Assembly: GCA_016781845.1 (NCBI GenBank)
Contig: JADDPP010000443.1
Span: forward strand, 4,961 to 45,369
Length of the DNA: 40,409 nucleotides
DNA from: Rubrobacter sp.
GTDB lineage: Bacteria > Chloroflexota > Chloroflexia > Thermobaculales > Thermobaculaceae
Reading direction: 5' to 3'
A program made the position numbers and the translations under genes. This document shows positions 1 through 9,247 of this stretch, piece by piece. The notes below the pieces were generated by a model, which was not told the DNA's origin, ran no database searches, and worked only from the letters and a program-made list of their open reading frames with translations. Positions within the stretch are counted from its first letter, which is position 1, and every line of letters starts with the position of its first letter.

Positions 1-242
1 TGGCGAGCCGCTGGCGGCAGGAGCGCGATAGGAGATGACGGGCAGCGGGTGAAGCAACTGCTCGATGGCGAGCGGCCCCGCTATGGCAGGGGGAGTCCAG
101 AGTCGCGGTTGGCGGGGGGTGGATACGCGGCGCAGTGGCGCAGAGGTTGCGTGCGAGACGTTGCGTGCAACGTCTCTACATGCGCTGATGGAACCGCCAG
201 GTAGTTGCCCGATGAGGCGCTATCTGTATCCGCGAGGACGTG
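1..242. other. Non-coding left edge of window
   Basis: No credible gene is seen between the window edge and the end of the Uma2 gene. The only recognisable structure is one copy of the CGTCTC palindromic repeat, listed separately. Reading frames that cross this stretch have no ribosome binding site and no recognisable product. Confidence 0.6.
153..179. repeat. Palindromic repeat, family A, copy 1
   Basis: GAGACGTTGC and GCAACGTCTC (one base shared or unpaired in the centre) form a near-perfect palindrome, followed by TAC. The same palindrome recurs near 7201, 22014, 27529 and 35993, always between genes or at a gene end. Similar GTAGAGACGTTGCATGCAACG-type repeats are common in Chloroflexota and cyanobacterial genomes (from memory, not searched). 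Confidence 0.75.
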
Positions 243-818
243 TCATCGTCCCCGGCTTACCTCGAATAGCTCGGCCACGCGCACCTGAAAGCCCGGCAGC
301 ACGTCGCCACCGTCCAGCACGTCGCCCTCGCGCAGATCCCGCATCTCCCCGGTCGAGCTATACACTGTGACCGACCGATGCCTCGGCCAGAGGACCCAAA
401 CGAGTCGGACACCCGCATCCAGGTACTCTCGGACCTTCGCGTACACGTCCTCAGCCCGGTCTCCAGGAGAGATGATCTCCACTGCTAAATCCGGTGCCAG
501 CGGGATATAGCCTTCGGGGACCCCTGTATCTGTAATACGGTTTCTCGAGAGGAACGATACGTCCGGAATGCGTACCACGTCCGGGTCCCGGTAGATGGTG
601 TACCCCACCCCATCCGCGAACACCTCACCAAGGTCGCGGGCGAGTGCGAACGGGTCCAGCAGACGCAGCAACACCTTGACTATCAACCCATGCAGTCCTC
701 CAGCGCCAGGCACCTCGATCAACTCCCCTTTCACCAGCTCGTACCTCTTGCCGGGAACCTCTGGCATCTCCCAAAGCTCCTCGGCGGTCATCAACCGCTT
801 GGCCTGCTCGATACTCAT
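243..818 (-). CDS. Uma2 family endonuclease-like protein (DUF820)
   Basis: Protein of 191 residues of the Uma2/DUF820 family, a PD-(D/E)XK nuclease-fold group that is often present in many copies in Chloroflexota and cyanobacteria; its cellular role is unknown. The family pattern is visible: an N-terminal MTAEELWEMPE helix, the RYELVKGEL segment, PDVSFLS, then LAVEIISPGD with the core Asp/Glu residues, followed by KVREYLDAGVRLVWV. The ATG at 818 was chosen because AAGGAGGAGAG lies directly upstream. An in-frame ATG at 896 would add 26 residues unlike the family and lacks such a site. The gene stands alone on the minus strand, about 140 nt beyond the protease gene start side, and nothing suggests an operon. 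Confidence 0.88.
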   Translation of the reverse strand: MSIEQAKRLMTAEELWEMPEVPGKRYELVKGELIEVPGAGGLHGLIVKVLLRLLDPFALARDLGEVFADGVGYTIYRDPDVVRIPDVSFLSRNRITDTGVPEGYIPLAPDLAVEIISPGDRAEDVYAKVREYLDAGVRLVWVLWPRHRSVTVYSSTGEMRDLREGDVLDGGDVLPGFQVRVAELFEVSRGR

Positions 819-961
819 TGCTCTCCTCCTTGCCTCGAAAAAGGGCCCGATAGACCGGCGAGGGACTGCCGATGGTCTCACCCGCCGGTTGAGCACACGA
901 CATCTATCGCCCTGTCGCCTTCGTCACCTGCTCGGGTATCTCACGCCAACCGGAGCCTCCG

Positions 962-2659
962 CTACTTCCGCGTTAGGGAGAAGTCCAGCCTCGAGGTGGT
1001 GCCCATGGTGAACGTTGTGGACCTGGTCTGCGAGGCGTAGCCGTCTCTGGTAGCCGTCGCGTTGCGCGTTCCAAGCGGTACGTGCGTGATGATGTAGTAG
1101 CCGTTGCTGTCCGTCACGTCGCTGCGGGTCGTGTTCGCGATCCTGACGGTCGCGCCGGAAAGCGGAGCCCCGGAACTTGCCCGCACGTATCCGGTGAGCT
1201 TCGCGAGCGGCTTCAGACTGGGGCTTATCAGCAGGCTACCTTTCGCCGGCATCCAGAGAGAAGTCGTATAGCCCTGAAAGCCCCACCTGCTGTACGTCAG
1301 CGTCTGCCTTCCGTAAGGGATGTTCCTGAACATGTAGCGGCCGTACGAATCCGTCACCACGTACCTGGTGGTGCCCTTGAGGCTGACCTTCACACCAGGC
1401 AGCGCTCCGCCGGTCTTCGCGTTCTTGACAACTCCAGATACCTGTCCGGGAATCGCGAGCGCCCAGAAGAGGTTTAGCCTCCCGTAGCCCGTGTACTGGT
1501 CCTTTCCGCGGATGCCGATGTCGTTCGCGCCGAAGCGCAAGCGGTCCCATACGTGCCCTGCTGTGAACGCCGGGTACTTCGCCTTGACTACCGCGGCTGC
1601 CCCCGCGACGAACGGGGAGGCCATTGAGGTGCCGCTCAGAGATTCGTAACCGCTGCCCGGCCACGTCGAGTAGATGTCCACTCCGGGCGCGCTGATGTCA
1701 ACGTAGCTGCCGTAGTTGGAGAACCACGCGCGGGAGTCATACCTGTCCGTGGCCGCGACCCCTACGACGCCCGGCAACGCGGCCGGATAGCTCGGAAAGT
1801 CAAGACCGTCGTTGCCTGCTGCCGCCACGATGAGCGCGCCCTTCCCCTGGGCATACTTCACCGCGTCCGCAACGACCTGGGAGTAATAATAGTTCCCCAG
1901 GCTGAGGTTGATGACCGCTGCGCCCTTGTTCGCGCTCCAGATGATTCCCCTGCTGACATCCAGATCCGTGCCCGTGCCATCCCCGCCGAGCACCTTCGCG
2001 GCGAGAATCTTTGTGTACCAACCTACCCCGACCACTCCGGCGCCGTTATTGCCTGTAGCCGCGGCTATGCCTGCCACGTGCGTGCCGTGCCCGTGCTCAT
2101 CGTTCGGCACGGAGTCGCCGCGCACGAAGTCGTAGCCCTCCACGTAACGGCCCATAAGGTCTGGATGGTTACGGTCAATGCCTGTGTCCACCACGCCAAT
2201 CTTGACCACCGACGAGCCTTTGCTGATGTTCCAGCCGCTGGAGGACTGTATTCTGCCGTGGCCCCACTGAGTTCCGTAATAGGGGTCGTTCGGGATCGCA
2301 AAAAGCGACATGACGCGCTCCGGCTCCGCATACGCCACGTTCGGGTTCCGCCTGAGGCGCGAGACGAGGGAATCCACACCAGCCCCGCCCACGGGCTGCA
2401 CAACTCGCACCCCGATAGCGCCAACGGACTCCACTGCTCGCCCGCGCGCGCCAGCCAGAGCTTTGGCCGCCTGCGCACCGGCCGTACCCGTACGGAACTT
2501 CACGAGCACTCGGCCCGTCCTCTTCTCCGACGCGATGCGGCCCTGTCCCGACTGTCCCGTATCAGCCGCCCCCACGGGAGTCGGCGCGAGGAGCATCAGC
2601 ACCATGCCAAGCCCAAGTATCAGAGCGGCACATCGCCCTACCGAAGACCCCAGTGTCAT
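962..2659 (-). CDS. Secreted subtilisin-like serine protease (S8) with two carboxypeptidase-regulatory-like domains
   Basis: Extracellular endopeptidase of 565 residues. Order: signal peptide (about 1-31, hydrophobic LILGLGMVLMLLA then GAADTG), I9-type prodomain (about 45-115, with GRVLVKFR and NVAYAEPE), S8 catalytic domain (about 125-405), and two beta-sandwich carboxypeptidase-regulatory-like (CarboxypepD_reg) repeats (about 405-485 and 487-565; GVVKNAKTGGALPGVKV, GYVRASSGAPLSGATVR). The triad is Asp158 (VVDTGID), His191 (GHGTHVAG) and Ser345 (GTSMASP), with oxyanion Asn283 (AAAGNDG). The ATG at 2659 has GGAGGG about 5 nt upstream, and the upstream in-frame ATGs would put charged residues before the signal sequence. 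It likely degrades environmental protein. The C-terminal domains probably help surface attachment or substrate binding (inference). Confidence 0.93.
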   Translation of the reverse strand: MTLGSSVGRCAALILGLGMVLMLLAPTPVGAADTGQSGQGRIASEKRTGRVLVKFRTGTAGAQAAKALAGARGRAVESVGAIGVRVVQPVGGAGVDSLVSRLRRNPNVAYAEPERVMSLFAIPNDPYYGTQWGHGRIQSSSGWNISKGSSVVKIGVVDTGIDRNHPDLMGRYVEGYDFVRGDSVPNDEHGHGTHVAGIAAATGNNGAGVVGVGWYTKILAAKVLGGDGTGTDLDVSRGIIWSANKGAAVINLSLGNYYYSQVVADAVKYAQGKGALIVAAAGNDGLDFPSYPAALPGVVGVAATDRYDSRAWFSNYGSYVDISAPGVDIYSTWPGSGYESLSGTSMASPFVAGAAAVVKAKYPAFTAGHVWDRLRFGANDIGIRGKDQYTGYGRLNLFWALAIPGQVSGVVKNAKTGGALPGVKVSLKGTTRYVVTDSYGRYMFRNIPYGRQTLTYSRWGFQGYTTSLWMPAKGSLLISPSLKPLAKLTGYVRASSGAPLSGATVRIANTTRSDVTDSNGYYIITHVPLGTRNATATRDGYASQTRSTTFTMGTTSRLDFSLTRK

Positions 2660-2834
2660 ATCAGCCCTCCGCCCCACTACCCCAAGCATCCACCAGTCCA
2701 CAGCGTAGCAACCCCACGCATGGCAACCGCCCGCCGCCTAACAGTTTACCCCCTGGTCCGCCTGCACGTGATAGTACTTTTGGGCCCGATAAGGCTTCAC
2801 CGCTCCCGCCCGTGCCATCGCGTCCGAGACGAAT

Positions 2835-3485
2835 CTACCTGTGTGGGCGGACCCGAAAGAGCCGGAACGCAACCTCAACGGCGGGACCTATGCCGAACGC
2901 GAACACAGCCGTGCCCACGCCCACCGTGCCGCCGAGGAGCCAGCCCAACAGAAGGGCGCACAGCTCGATTCCTGTGCGCACCGGGCCCACTCTCCAGCCC
3001 GAGCGGCGGGTGAGCGCGAGCATGAGGCCGTCGCGCGGCCCCGCGCCCAGCCCCGCCTTGATGTACAGCGCCGACCCCATCCCCACAAACGCCACCCCCG
3101 TAACATCCATGATCAGGCGCGCGAATATGGGGAACCCGGTGAGGTCGGGTACAGCCCGCGTCCACAAGATGAGGTCCGTGACCAGACCGATAAGCACCAT
3201 GTTGGCGAGGGTGCCCACTCCGGGGCGCTCACCCAGAAGCACGTTGAGGAGAATAATCAGCGCGCCAATCAGTATCGCGGCCTGCCCGAAGGAGAGCGGC
3301 GAGCGCAGGCTCAACCCCTCATGCAGCACGTCCCACGGGCCGAGACCCATGCGGGAACGCAGCGTGAGCACGATGCCGAGCGCGAACACGAAGAGCCCAA
3401 CGACGAGCAGTCCCAGCTGTGAGAGTTGCGGCAAGCTCTGAGCTCTGCGGGCTTCCAGCGTATCCGCGTTTCTCACGCCTGCCAT
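2835..3485 (-). CDS. YczE/YitT-type integral membrane protein
   Basis: Membrane protein of 216 residues with about five hydrophobic segments (LGLLVVGLFVFALGIVL, QAAILIGALIILLNVLL, LANMVLIGLVTDLIL, VTGVAFVGMGSALYI and a C-terminal LLLGWLLGGTVGVG). The GLGPWDVLHEGLS and GLGAGPRDGLMLAL motifs are typical of the YczE/YyaS family, whose function is not established. The ATG at 3485 was chosen because it overlaps the stop of the upstream gene in a TGATG arrangement, which suggests translational coupling with the small zinc-ribbon protein. Longer in-frame starts exist inside that gene (3512, 3521) but would overlap it. Confidence 0.85.
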   Translation of the reverse strand: MAGVRNADTLEARRAQSLPQLSQLGLLVVGLFVFALGIVLTLRSRMGLGPWDVLHEGLSLRSPLSFGQAAILIGALIILLNVLLGERPGVGTLANMVLIGLVTDLILWTRAVPDLTGFPIFARLIMDVTGVAFVGMGSALYIKAGLGAGPRDGLMLALTRRSGWRVGPVRTGIELCALLLGWLLGGTVGVGTAVFAFGIGPAVEVAFRLFRVRPHR

Positions 3486-3907
3486 CACGTCCCCGCCAGT
3501 GGGGTGTGACATATGACGCATGCATACCTGCCGGGCGCGGTCTCCGGCTCCTGAGCTATCCACAACGCGCAGGCACGGCAATGGTACGCGATGGCACGCA
3601 GGTTGGGGTTTGGGCTGATATCGCGCTCCCGAATGGCGCGCCGCAGTTGCTCGCGGTCCGGGTGCCCCAGTACGCTCGCCTCCGCGACATCCCCCAGGTG
3701 GAACCGAAGCAGAAGCGCCGTGCCTTGCGAGAGGTTGTGCTTGTCCTTCAGGTTGTCCCAGACGTGGTCGTCTATCGTCAGCACCCTGCGCGACTCGCTG
3801 TCCTCTTTCGGGTGCGCATTCACGCCCACCGTATCTCCCTGAAAGAATCCACCAAAATGCACCACCTCATCTATTATGTAGACCTGCCGGTTGCCAGCAA
3901 CTGTCAC
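3485..3907 (-). CDS. Small protein with C-terminal zinc-ribbon-like CxxC pair
   Basis: Protein of 140 residues, not recognised as a named family. The N-terminal half (FGGFFQGDTVGVNA, RRVLTIDDHVWDNL) looks like a small beta-rich domain. The C-terminus carries CRAC and CVIC, spaced as expected for a zinc ribbon. The GTG at 3907 is preceded by a GAGGGGGATGGA purine run, a strong ribosome binding site. The stop overlaps the start of the YczE-type gene (TGATG), so the two are co-translated. The regular codon pattern, ribosome binding site and coupling all support a real gene. Confidence 0.7.
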   Translation of the reverse strand: MTVAGNRQVYIIDEVVHFGGFFQGDTVGVNAHPKEDSESRRVLTIDDHVWDNLKDKHNLSQGTALLLRFHLGDVAEASVLGHPDREQLRRAIRERDISPNPNLRAIAYHCRACALWIAQEPETAPGRYACVICHTPLAGT

Positions 3908-3956
3908 TCCATCCCCCTCGCGTTCGTCCCCTTAGTATATACGAGCGGGCGGGAGC

Positions 3957-4901
3957 CTAAAGCACACCCGGCCCGACGGTACGCAGTTGTCGGTTCGTGG
4001 CGTCCAACCTGGCGCGGATGCCCAGGGGCAGTGTGGCGAGGCCGCGACCGTGACCTACCGGGAGGTGGTACAGCGTCGGGATGCCCAGGGGCCGAATCAG
4101 GTCTTCAAACACCTGCTCCAGCCCAAGCGAGTTGCCTGTCGTTGGAGCGCAGGCGACGTGCTCACCTATAACTATCCCGGCGCACTTCTGCAGGACGCCC
4201 GCCGCGAGCAACTGCGAGAGCATCCGGTCAACCCTGTACGGCTCCTCGTGAACGTCCTCGAAGAAGAGTATTCGGCCCTCCGTCTCCATCTCCCACGGCG
4301 TGCCCATCAGCGACACGAGCAGCGAGAGGCATCCGCCGACCAGCTCGCCCTCCGCCTCTCCGGGAACGACTGTGCGGGTGTACGGGTCCTCCGGGTCAGG
4401 GAGTATCTCGAACGGCTCGGTCTCCATCAGCGCGCGTTGGAACGCGGCGAGTGTGTACTCCGTGGGACGCGCAAACGAGGACAGCATGGGGCCGTAGAAG
4501 GTGGTCCAACCCAACTCCCTACGGAGAACGGCGTGGAGGACTGTGATGTCCGAGTAGCCGATAAAGGGTATCGGCGCCCGGCCGCACAACCGCCGCAGCC
4601 GCGGAAGGTCGAGAGCGGCCACGGTACGGATAGCGCCGTACCCTCCAGACAGGCACATCACCGCATCCACGTGCTCCATCTCCAGCATCTGCAGCAGGTC
4701 GGCGGCCCGGTCGGAATCCTGCCCTGCCAGATATCCGTATGAATCGAGCGCGTGCTCGCCGAGGACCACCTGGAACCCCAGGCGCTCCAGCCGTGCGACG
4801 CCCCTGTCAATCCTGGAGCGTTCGAGTACAGGGCTGCTCGGCGCGACAACCCCTATTCTCATCCCTGGCCTCAGCCGCTTCGGCTTGCTCCGTTCGAACA
4901 T
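3957..4901 (-). CDS. LD-carboxypeptidase, peptidase family S66
   Basis: Cytoplasmic serine peptidase of 314 residues related to LdcA (removes the terminal D-Ala from murein tetrapeptides during recycling) and to MccF (cleaves microcin C adducts). The triad is Ser117 in GYSDITVLH, Glu215 in FFEDVHE and His284 in LPVGHG. Family signatures VVAPSSP near the N-terminus and CLSGGYGAIR are present, and length is normal. The ATG at 4901 has AAGGA seven nt upstream, whereas an in-frame TTG at 4907 is poorly placed. The gene lies about 160 nt downstream of a nitroreductase gene on the same strand, and no murein operon is seen. Sequence alone does not separate the LdcA and MccF roles. Confidence 0.92.
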   Translation of the reverse strand: MFERSKPKRLRPGMRIGVVAPSSPVLERSRIDRGVARLERLGFQVVLGEHALDSYGYLAGQDSDRAADLLQMLEMEHVDAVMCLSGGYGAIRTVAALDLPRLRRLCGRAPIPFIGYSDITVLHAVLRRELGWTTFYGPMLSSFARPTEYTLAAFQRALMETEPFEILPDPEDPYTRTVVPGEAEGELVGGCLSLLVSLMGTPWEMETEGRILFFEDVHEEPYRVDRMLSQLLAAGVLQKCAGIVIGEHVACAPTTGNSLGLEQVFEDLIRPLGIPTLYHLPVGHGRGLATLPLGIRARLDATNRQLRTVGPGVL

Positions 4902-5060
4902 GGTCAATCCTTAGCCTGGGTCCTGACCGCGACAACCTCTGGCTCGCACCTCACCACAGATGTCATGCCGCGCGTCGAGGAAGCTGAGCAGTTGGGTGCG
5001 TGTACCATCGGGCAGAACACCCCTCCCACTCTCGGCGGTCGCACACATTACGTACAGCGC

Positions 5061-5615
5061 TCAAACATCCCCGCGCTGGCCGTACTCCTCCTCGTAGACG
5101 ATCTCTGACAGTGGCTTTCGCGCCTGCTCTGCCCTCGGCCGCCCGCGCCTTGCCTCCTCGTCGGGGTAGCCCAGGCTGATGACAGTGCGCACCAGCCGCT
5201 CCTCTGGAATACTGAGCATCCTCTTGGCGTGTGATCGCCCATCACCTGAAAACCAGCCGATGCTCGAACCCACCCCGTGTGCGGCAGCAGCCAGCATGAT
5301 GCGCTCGCTGAGACGCCCCTCGTCGTACGTCTCCTGCTCAGCGTTCTCCCCCGCCATCACGAGCACGATCCCCACCGGCGCGCCCGCGAGATGCCCGGCG
5401 TAGCCCCTCACACCAGATAAGGACCGCAGAGCTTCCCGGTCGCGAACCACAACGAGCTCCCACGGTTGTATGTTGCGGGCGCTGCCGGACCAGCGCGCTA
5501 CCTCAAGCACGTCGTCGAGCACATACTGTGGCACGGGCTCGGCCCGGAACTGCCGTACGGCCCTCAGGCCCCGCAGAAAAGCTATGCGGTCTCGAACGGC
5601 TTCTGTACTCGTCAT
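5061..5615 (-). CDS. Nitroreductase family FMN oxidoreductase
   Basis: Protein of 184 residues, the usual length for a single-domain nitroreductase. Such enzymes bind FMN as dimers and reduce nitro compounds, quinones or flavins with NAD(P)H. Visible family features are FLRGLRAVRQF followed by VPQYVLDDVLEVARWSGSARNIQPWELVVV (FMN phosphate and ring contacts), then AAAAHGVGSSIGWF and ISLGYPDEEA near the C-terminus. The ATG at 5615 has GAGGAGGAG a few bases upstream. The substrate cannot be told from sequence. Confidence 0.9.
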   Translation of the reverse strand: MTSTEAVRDRIAFLRGLRAVRQFRAEPVPQYVLDDVLEVARWSGSARNIQPWELVVVRDREALRSLSGVRGYAGHLAGAPVGIVLVMAGENAEQETYDEGRLSERIMLAAAAHGVGSSIGWFSGDGRSHAKRMLSIPEERLVRTVISLGYPDEEARRGRPRAEQARKPLSEIVYEEEYGQRGDV

Positions 5616-5812
5616 ACTTGCTCCTCCTCGCTGAGCCAGATGGAGATGGCCCTCAGAACACGCGATTCACACGGGATCGTCGCTTTGAATGCCGTCGGGT
5701 GCAGTCGCCGCCGATTGTACCATTCGAGGCATTCGTCGAGCCTGTGAGCTGCAAGAGCCGCAGTGCGTCGAAGGGCTCCAGATAAGGTTCGTGCGCAGTG
5801 ACACGCGGTCAC
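5612..5812 (-). pseudogene. Possible transposase C-terminal scrap (IS3/IS481-like)
   Basis: A short minus-strand frame contains ECLEWYNRRRLHP, which resembles the end of the DDE integrase core of IS3/IS481-type transposases (typical form WYNxRRxHxxLG). Nothing else of a transposase is present and the following residues diverge, so this would be a decayed remnant in the gap between the nitroreductase and the M15 lipoprotein. The match is short and could be chance. Confidence 0.3.
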
Positions 5813-5849
5813 AGATCGTTATGGTCGTGCCGAAGAGGTGACTTTCAGG

Positions 5850-7052
5850 TCAGCGTCCCGTCGCGGAGAAGTGCTGGTAGTCTTTGGGAGAGTCCCAGTT
5901 CCCGCCCCAACTCCAGCCTATCTCCCTGAAGGCGCGCACCACCGGGCCGTCGCGATATATCATCCCGCGAGCGTCCAGCGACCGGTCCACGTACCGCTCT
6001 CCAGCAGGCGGTAGGACCGTACCGCCCATCACATACGGGTTCTGGATAGGGTTGATGTCGATTGCCCGTCCATAGGAGTGCTCCGACCAGACACTGGGGC
6101 GTCCCGTCACTTCCCTGCAGTTGAACGCAGAGGTATTGTTCGCGGCCATCGAGCTGTCGTCATCGCCGCCGTACGCATCCACGAGCTGCATCTGAGCGAT
6201 GGGAAAACGCGCCTCGAACAACCGGCGCATCACCCACAGAACGGAATCTGCCTCGTCCTCGTGTACAACGAGCTCGCCCCGGTGCTCCTCACCGTCGAAT
6301 CCCCAGTAGTCCACACTCAGGAGGCGAAGGTCCTCTATGGGGAGAGGGCAACCCGGTCGCCAGGAGGAAGGTGTCATGCGGTCGCGTGTCCGCTCGTCTA
6401 TCCGCAGTATGGAGCCATGAAAGTGGCTGTGCGCCGTGGTCGAAGGAGTCGGGGTCGAAGTCGGAGCGACGGGTGTGTTCGTTGGGGACGGAGGCTCTGT
6501 AGGCTCAGGGGTCGGAGTGTTCGTAGGGCGGGGCGTAGGCGTGCGGGTAGGCTTTTGGGTGGCGGTCGGCGGCACACGAGTAGGTGTGTCAACCGACGTA
6601 GGAGTGGCGGCGGTCGCGATAGTATCCCAGCGCCTCGCCATCTTCCTTGCCAGTTGGGACTCCACCCTGCCCGTTGTGGTTATAGCGGCAGCGACAGTAG
6701 GCGCCTGTGTTAGGACCGCAGCCGTCGTGGGTGTCCAGGCGGCCTGGTCATTGGCGGGCGCCGTCGGTTGCGCAACAGGAAGGGCAGGCGTGGACTGGAC
6801 CCGTAGAGTGGCCGTACTCACCGAAGTAGCTGACCGGGCACTCGGCTGGGCGGTGCCAGGTGCGCGTCCCGCCCGCACAGACCCACCCGCGCACGAGGTG
6901 AGGCACAGCGCAACCACCACCGCCAGGAGGACAGCGCGCGAAGCCGCAATAAGCCCTGCACGCCCCTTGCACGCACCCCGAATCCCATCGCCCCCAACAC
7001 TCTGTGAGCGCTGAGCTGCACGGCCTGAGGGTGGGGCGGTCAATCTATCCAT
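5850..7052 (-). CDS. Lipoprotein with Pro/Thr-rich linker and M15 (VanY/D-Ala-D-Ala carboxypeptidase-like) domain
   Basis: Surface protein of about 400 residues. A lipobox (LTSC, Cys54) follows a hydrophobic stretch; a long Ala/Thr/Pro-rich linker (about 60-225) with PT repeats follows; a C-terminal M15-type peptidase domain (about 235-400) ends the protein. Zinc ligands fit His325 and Asp332 in SEHSYGRAIDINP and His394 in YQHF, with WSWGGNW before the last. M15 enzymes hydrolyse murein peptides. The start is uncertain: ATG at 7052 lacks a clear ribosome binding site and leaves a long n-region, while a TTG at 7100 has AAGG upstream. The PT linker probably spans the envelope so the enzyme reaches the wall. 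Confidence 0.85.
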   Translation of the reverse strand: MDRLTAPPSGRAAQRSQSVGGDGIRGACKGRAGLIAASRAVLLAVVVALCLTSCAGGSVRAGRAPGTAQPSARSATSVSTATLRVQSTPALPVAQPTAPANDQAAWTPTTAAVLTQAPTVAAAITTTGRVESQLARKMARRWDTIATAATPTSVDTPTRVPPTATQKPTRTPTPRPTNTPTPEPTEPPSPTNTPVAPTSTPTPSTTAHSHFHGSILRIDERTRDRMTPSSWRPGCPLPIEDLRLLSVDYWGFDGEEHRGELVVHEDEADSVLWVMRRLFEARFPIAQMQLVDAYGGDDDSSMAANNTSAFNCREVTGRPSVWSEHSYGRAIDINPIQNPYVMGGTVLPPAGERYVDRSLDARGMIYRDGPVVRAFREIGWSWGGNWDSPKDYQHFSATGR

Positions 7053-7440
7053 ACGGAGCAGTATCGAAAAGACACCGCACTCGTTGCAAGGTATGAGCAA
7101 TGGCCTTTAGGGAGATTGTAAAGTCAGCATAGGCGGCGTACGCCTCCCACTTACGGCAACTGGTTGGCGGTCACACGAGGACGCGGAGGGTAACAACATC
7201 CGTAGAGACGTTGTACGCACCATCTGGGGTATGTCTACCCACCACCGGCAACGACATTGAAACCGTCCTCAAGTGCCCAAGCGTCGTATCCGCAGCCACC
7301 GGTGCCCCCTACATCCAGGAGGGACCACCCGGACCTTTTCTTGCGATGTAACACCGCACGCCCAGGTAGCACGGTGTCCTGTCAATCTCACGGCGCTGGT
7401 AAAGCTGGCGGCGTTCTCGTATCACACCAGGAGGTACCCC
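7053..7440. other. Divergent intergenic region with one degenerate repeat
   Basis: This 388-nt gap separates the divergent lipoprotein and S9 peptidase genes, so both promoters should lie here, but no convincing -35/-10 pair was recognised. It contains a half copy of repeat family A (CGTAGAGACGTTGTACG at 7201-7217, right arm lost) and an ACACCG/CGGTGT inverted repeat around 7350-7378. Confidence 0.4.
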
Positions 7441-9222
7441 TTGCCCCGTTACGACTTCTCCCGCTTCCTCAACGTGCGCACTGCCGTCGCGCCGAGTCCG
7501 AGCCCGGACGGCTCACACATCGCGTTTCTGTTCGACGTAACGGGCGTGCCCCAGGTGTGGAGCGTTCCCGTCGAGGGGGGCTGGCCGGAGCAACTCACCT
7601 TTCATCCCGAGCGGGTATCAACCCTCGCTTACTCACCGAAGGGTGACCGAATACTGTACGGCATGGACGAGGGCGGGAACGAGCGGCAGGGGTTGTACGA
7701 GCTCTCGCCCCGCGGAGACGAGTCACGCCCTCTGGCGATTGAGCCGGATGTTATACATACGTGGGGAGCCTGGGACCCGGATGGAAGCCGGATAGCCTAC
7801 ACGTCGAACGAGCGCGACCGCAGGTACTTCGACGTGTACGTGCGCCCGCTCGACGGCGACCCTCGAATGGTGCTGCAGCACGACGGCACGAACGCCGTCG
7901 TCGGGTGGAGCCCCGATGGTCGGCATCTGCTCCTCTCCCGGATACATACACCCTCAAACAACGACCTGTACCTGCTGCCTACCGAGGGCGGGGACGCGCG
8001 CCTGCTCACTCCCCACGAGGGCGATGCCCAGTACGAGAGCGCGTGCTTTGCTGGCGAGGATACAGTGCTTCTGATTTCAGACCAGGAGCGAGAGTTTCTC
8101 GCACCCGCGCGCATCAACCTGAACTCCGGGGAGTTGACATGGCTGGCGGAGCATCAGTGGGATGCCGAGGAACTGGTGGCGAGCGCTGACGGGCGCGCGG
8201 TGGCATATACCATCAACGAAGACGGCTACAGCCGCCTCAACCTGAGCGTGGATGGAGAGCATGTGGAGGCGAGGGGACTGCCCGACGGCGTCGTGACGGG
8301 GCTGAATCTATCCAGGGACGGCTCGCTGCTGGTGTTCTCACTGCAATCTCCCACGCGCAACGCGAACGTCTGGGCCGTAGATACCGCGTCTGGAGCCACG
8401 CGACAGGTAACCCGCGCCTCGCAGGCGGGCATCCCCTCCTCCGCGCTCTCCGACCCGCAACTCGTGCGCTATCCCAGCTTCGACGGCCTGCAGATACCCG
8501 CGTTCCTGTACCTGCCACAGGGCGCTCAGCTTCCCGTGCCAGTGGTGGTACACGTCCACGGGGGGCCGGAGTCGCAGGCCCGTCCGGTGCTCAATCCGAC
8601 GATACAGTACCTCGTGCACCGCGGGTTCGGCGTGCTCGTGCCCAACGTGCGCGGCAGCACGGGCTACGGACGGGCGTACACACACCTGGACGACGTGCGC
8701 AAGCGGATGGACTCCGTCGCGGACCTAGAAGCGGCGGTGCAATGGCTCGTGCAGTCGGGAACGGCGCCGGAGAACCAGATAGCCGTAATGGGTGGCTCCT
8801 ACGGCGGCTTCATGACGCTGGCGGCTGTCACCACGTATCCGGAGCTGTGGGCGGCGGCAGTGGACACGGTTGGCATAGCGAACTTCGTGACGTTCCTCGA
8901 GAACACAGGCCCATGGCGGCGGAGGCTGCGCGAGGCGGAGTACGGCAGCCTCGAGGAGGACCGGGAGTTCCTGCAGAGCATCAGCCCCATAAACCACATA
9001 GAACGCATACAGGCGCCGATGCTCGTCATCCACGGCGCGAACGACCCGCGAGTACCCGTTGGCGAGGCGGAGCAGATAGTGGAGGGGTTGCGCTCCCGTG
9101 ACTGCTTCGTGGAGTACCTGCGCTACGAGGACGAGGGGCATGGCCTGGTGAAGCTGCCGAACCGCATACACGCCGCGGAAGCCACCGCGGCGTTCCTGGA
9201 CAGATACCTGGCCAAGGCCTAG
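7441..9222 (+). CDS. S9 family peptidase (prolyl oligopeptidase / acylaminoacyl-peptidase type)
   Basis: Cytoplasmic serine peptidase of 593 residues. An N-terminal beta-propeller with WD40-like/TolB-like blades (about 10-330; SPDGSHIAFLF, WSPDGRHLLLS) gates a C-terminal alpha/beta-hydrolase domain (about 350-590). The triad is Ser453 in GGSYGGFM, Asp535 in GANDPRVP and His567 in DEGHG. The TTG at 7441 was chosen because AGGAGGT sits six nt upstream. An upstream ATG-led extension has no such site and reads unlike the family. The gene is followed after 25 nt by an M20 peptidase on the same strand, so the two probably form a peptide-degradation operon. Confidence 0.92.
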   Translation: MPRYDFSRFLNVRTAVAPSPSPDGSHIAFLFDVTGVPQVWSVPVEGGWPEQLTFHPERVSTLAYSPKGDRILYGMDEGGNERQGLYELSPRGDESRPLAIEPDVIHTWGAWDPDGSRIAYTSNERDRRYFDVYVRPLDGDPRMVLQHDGTNAVVGWSPDGRHLLLSRIHTPSNNDLYLLPTEGGDARLLTPHEGDAQYESACFAGEDTVLLISDQEREFLAPARINLNSGELTWLAEHQWDAEELVASADGRAVAYTINEDGYSRLNLSVDGEHVEARGLPDGVVTGLNLSRDGSLLVFSLQSPTRNANVWAVDTASGATRQVTRASQAGIPSSALSDPQLVRYPSFDGLQIPAFLYLPQGAQLPVPVVVHVHGGPESQARPVLNPTIQYLVHRGFGVLVPNVRGSTGYGRAYTHLDDVRKRMDSVADLEAAVQWLVQSGTAPENQIAVMGGSYGGFMTLAAVTTYPELWAAAVDTVGIANFVTFLENTGPWRRRLREAEYGSLEEDREFLQSISPINHIERIQAPMLVIHGANDPRVPVGEAEQIVEGLRSRDCFVEYLRYEDEGHGLVKLPNRIHAAEATAAFLDRYLAKA

Positions 9223-9247
9223 CCTACTCATCTTCGGAGGAGTCGTT

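Noticed and set aside
2078-3441. Long plus-strand open frames over the protease and YczE genes
   Set aside because: These are open frames caused by high GC content opposite well-identified genes; they have no family likeness or ribosome binding sites.
6436-7014. Gly/Val-rich plus-strand frame opposite the M15 lipoprotein linker
   Set aside because: Its low-complexity composition is simply the complement of the Pro/Thr-rich linker codons on the other strand.
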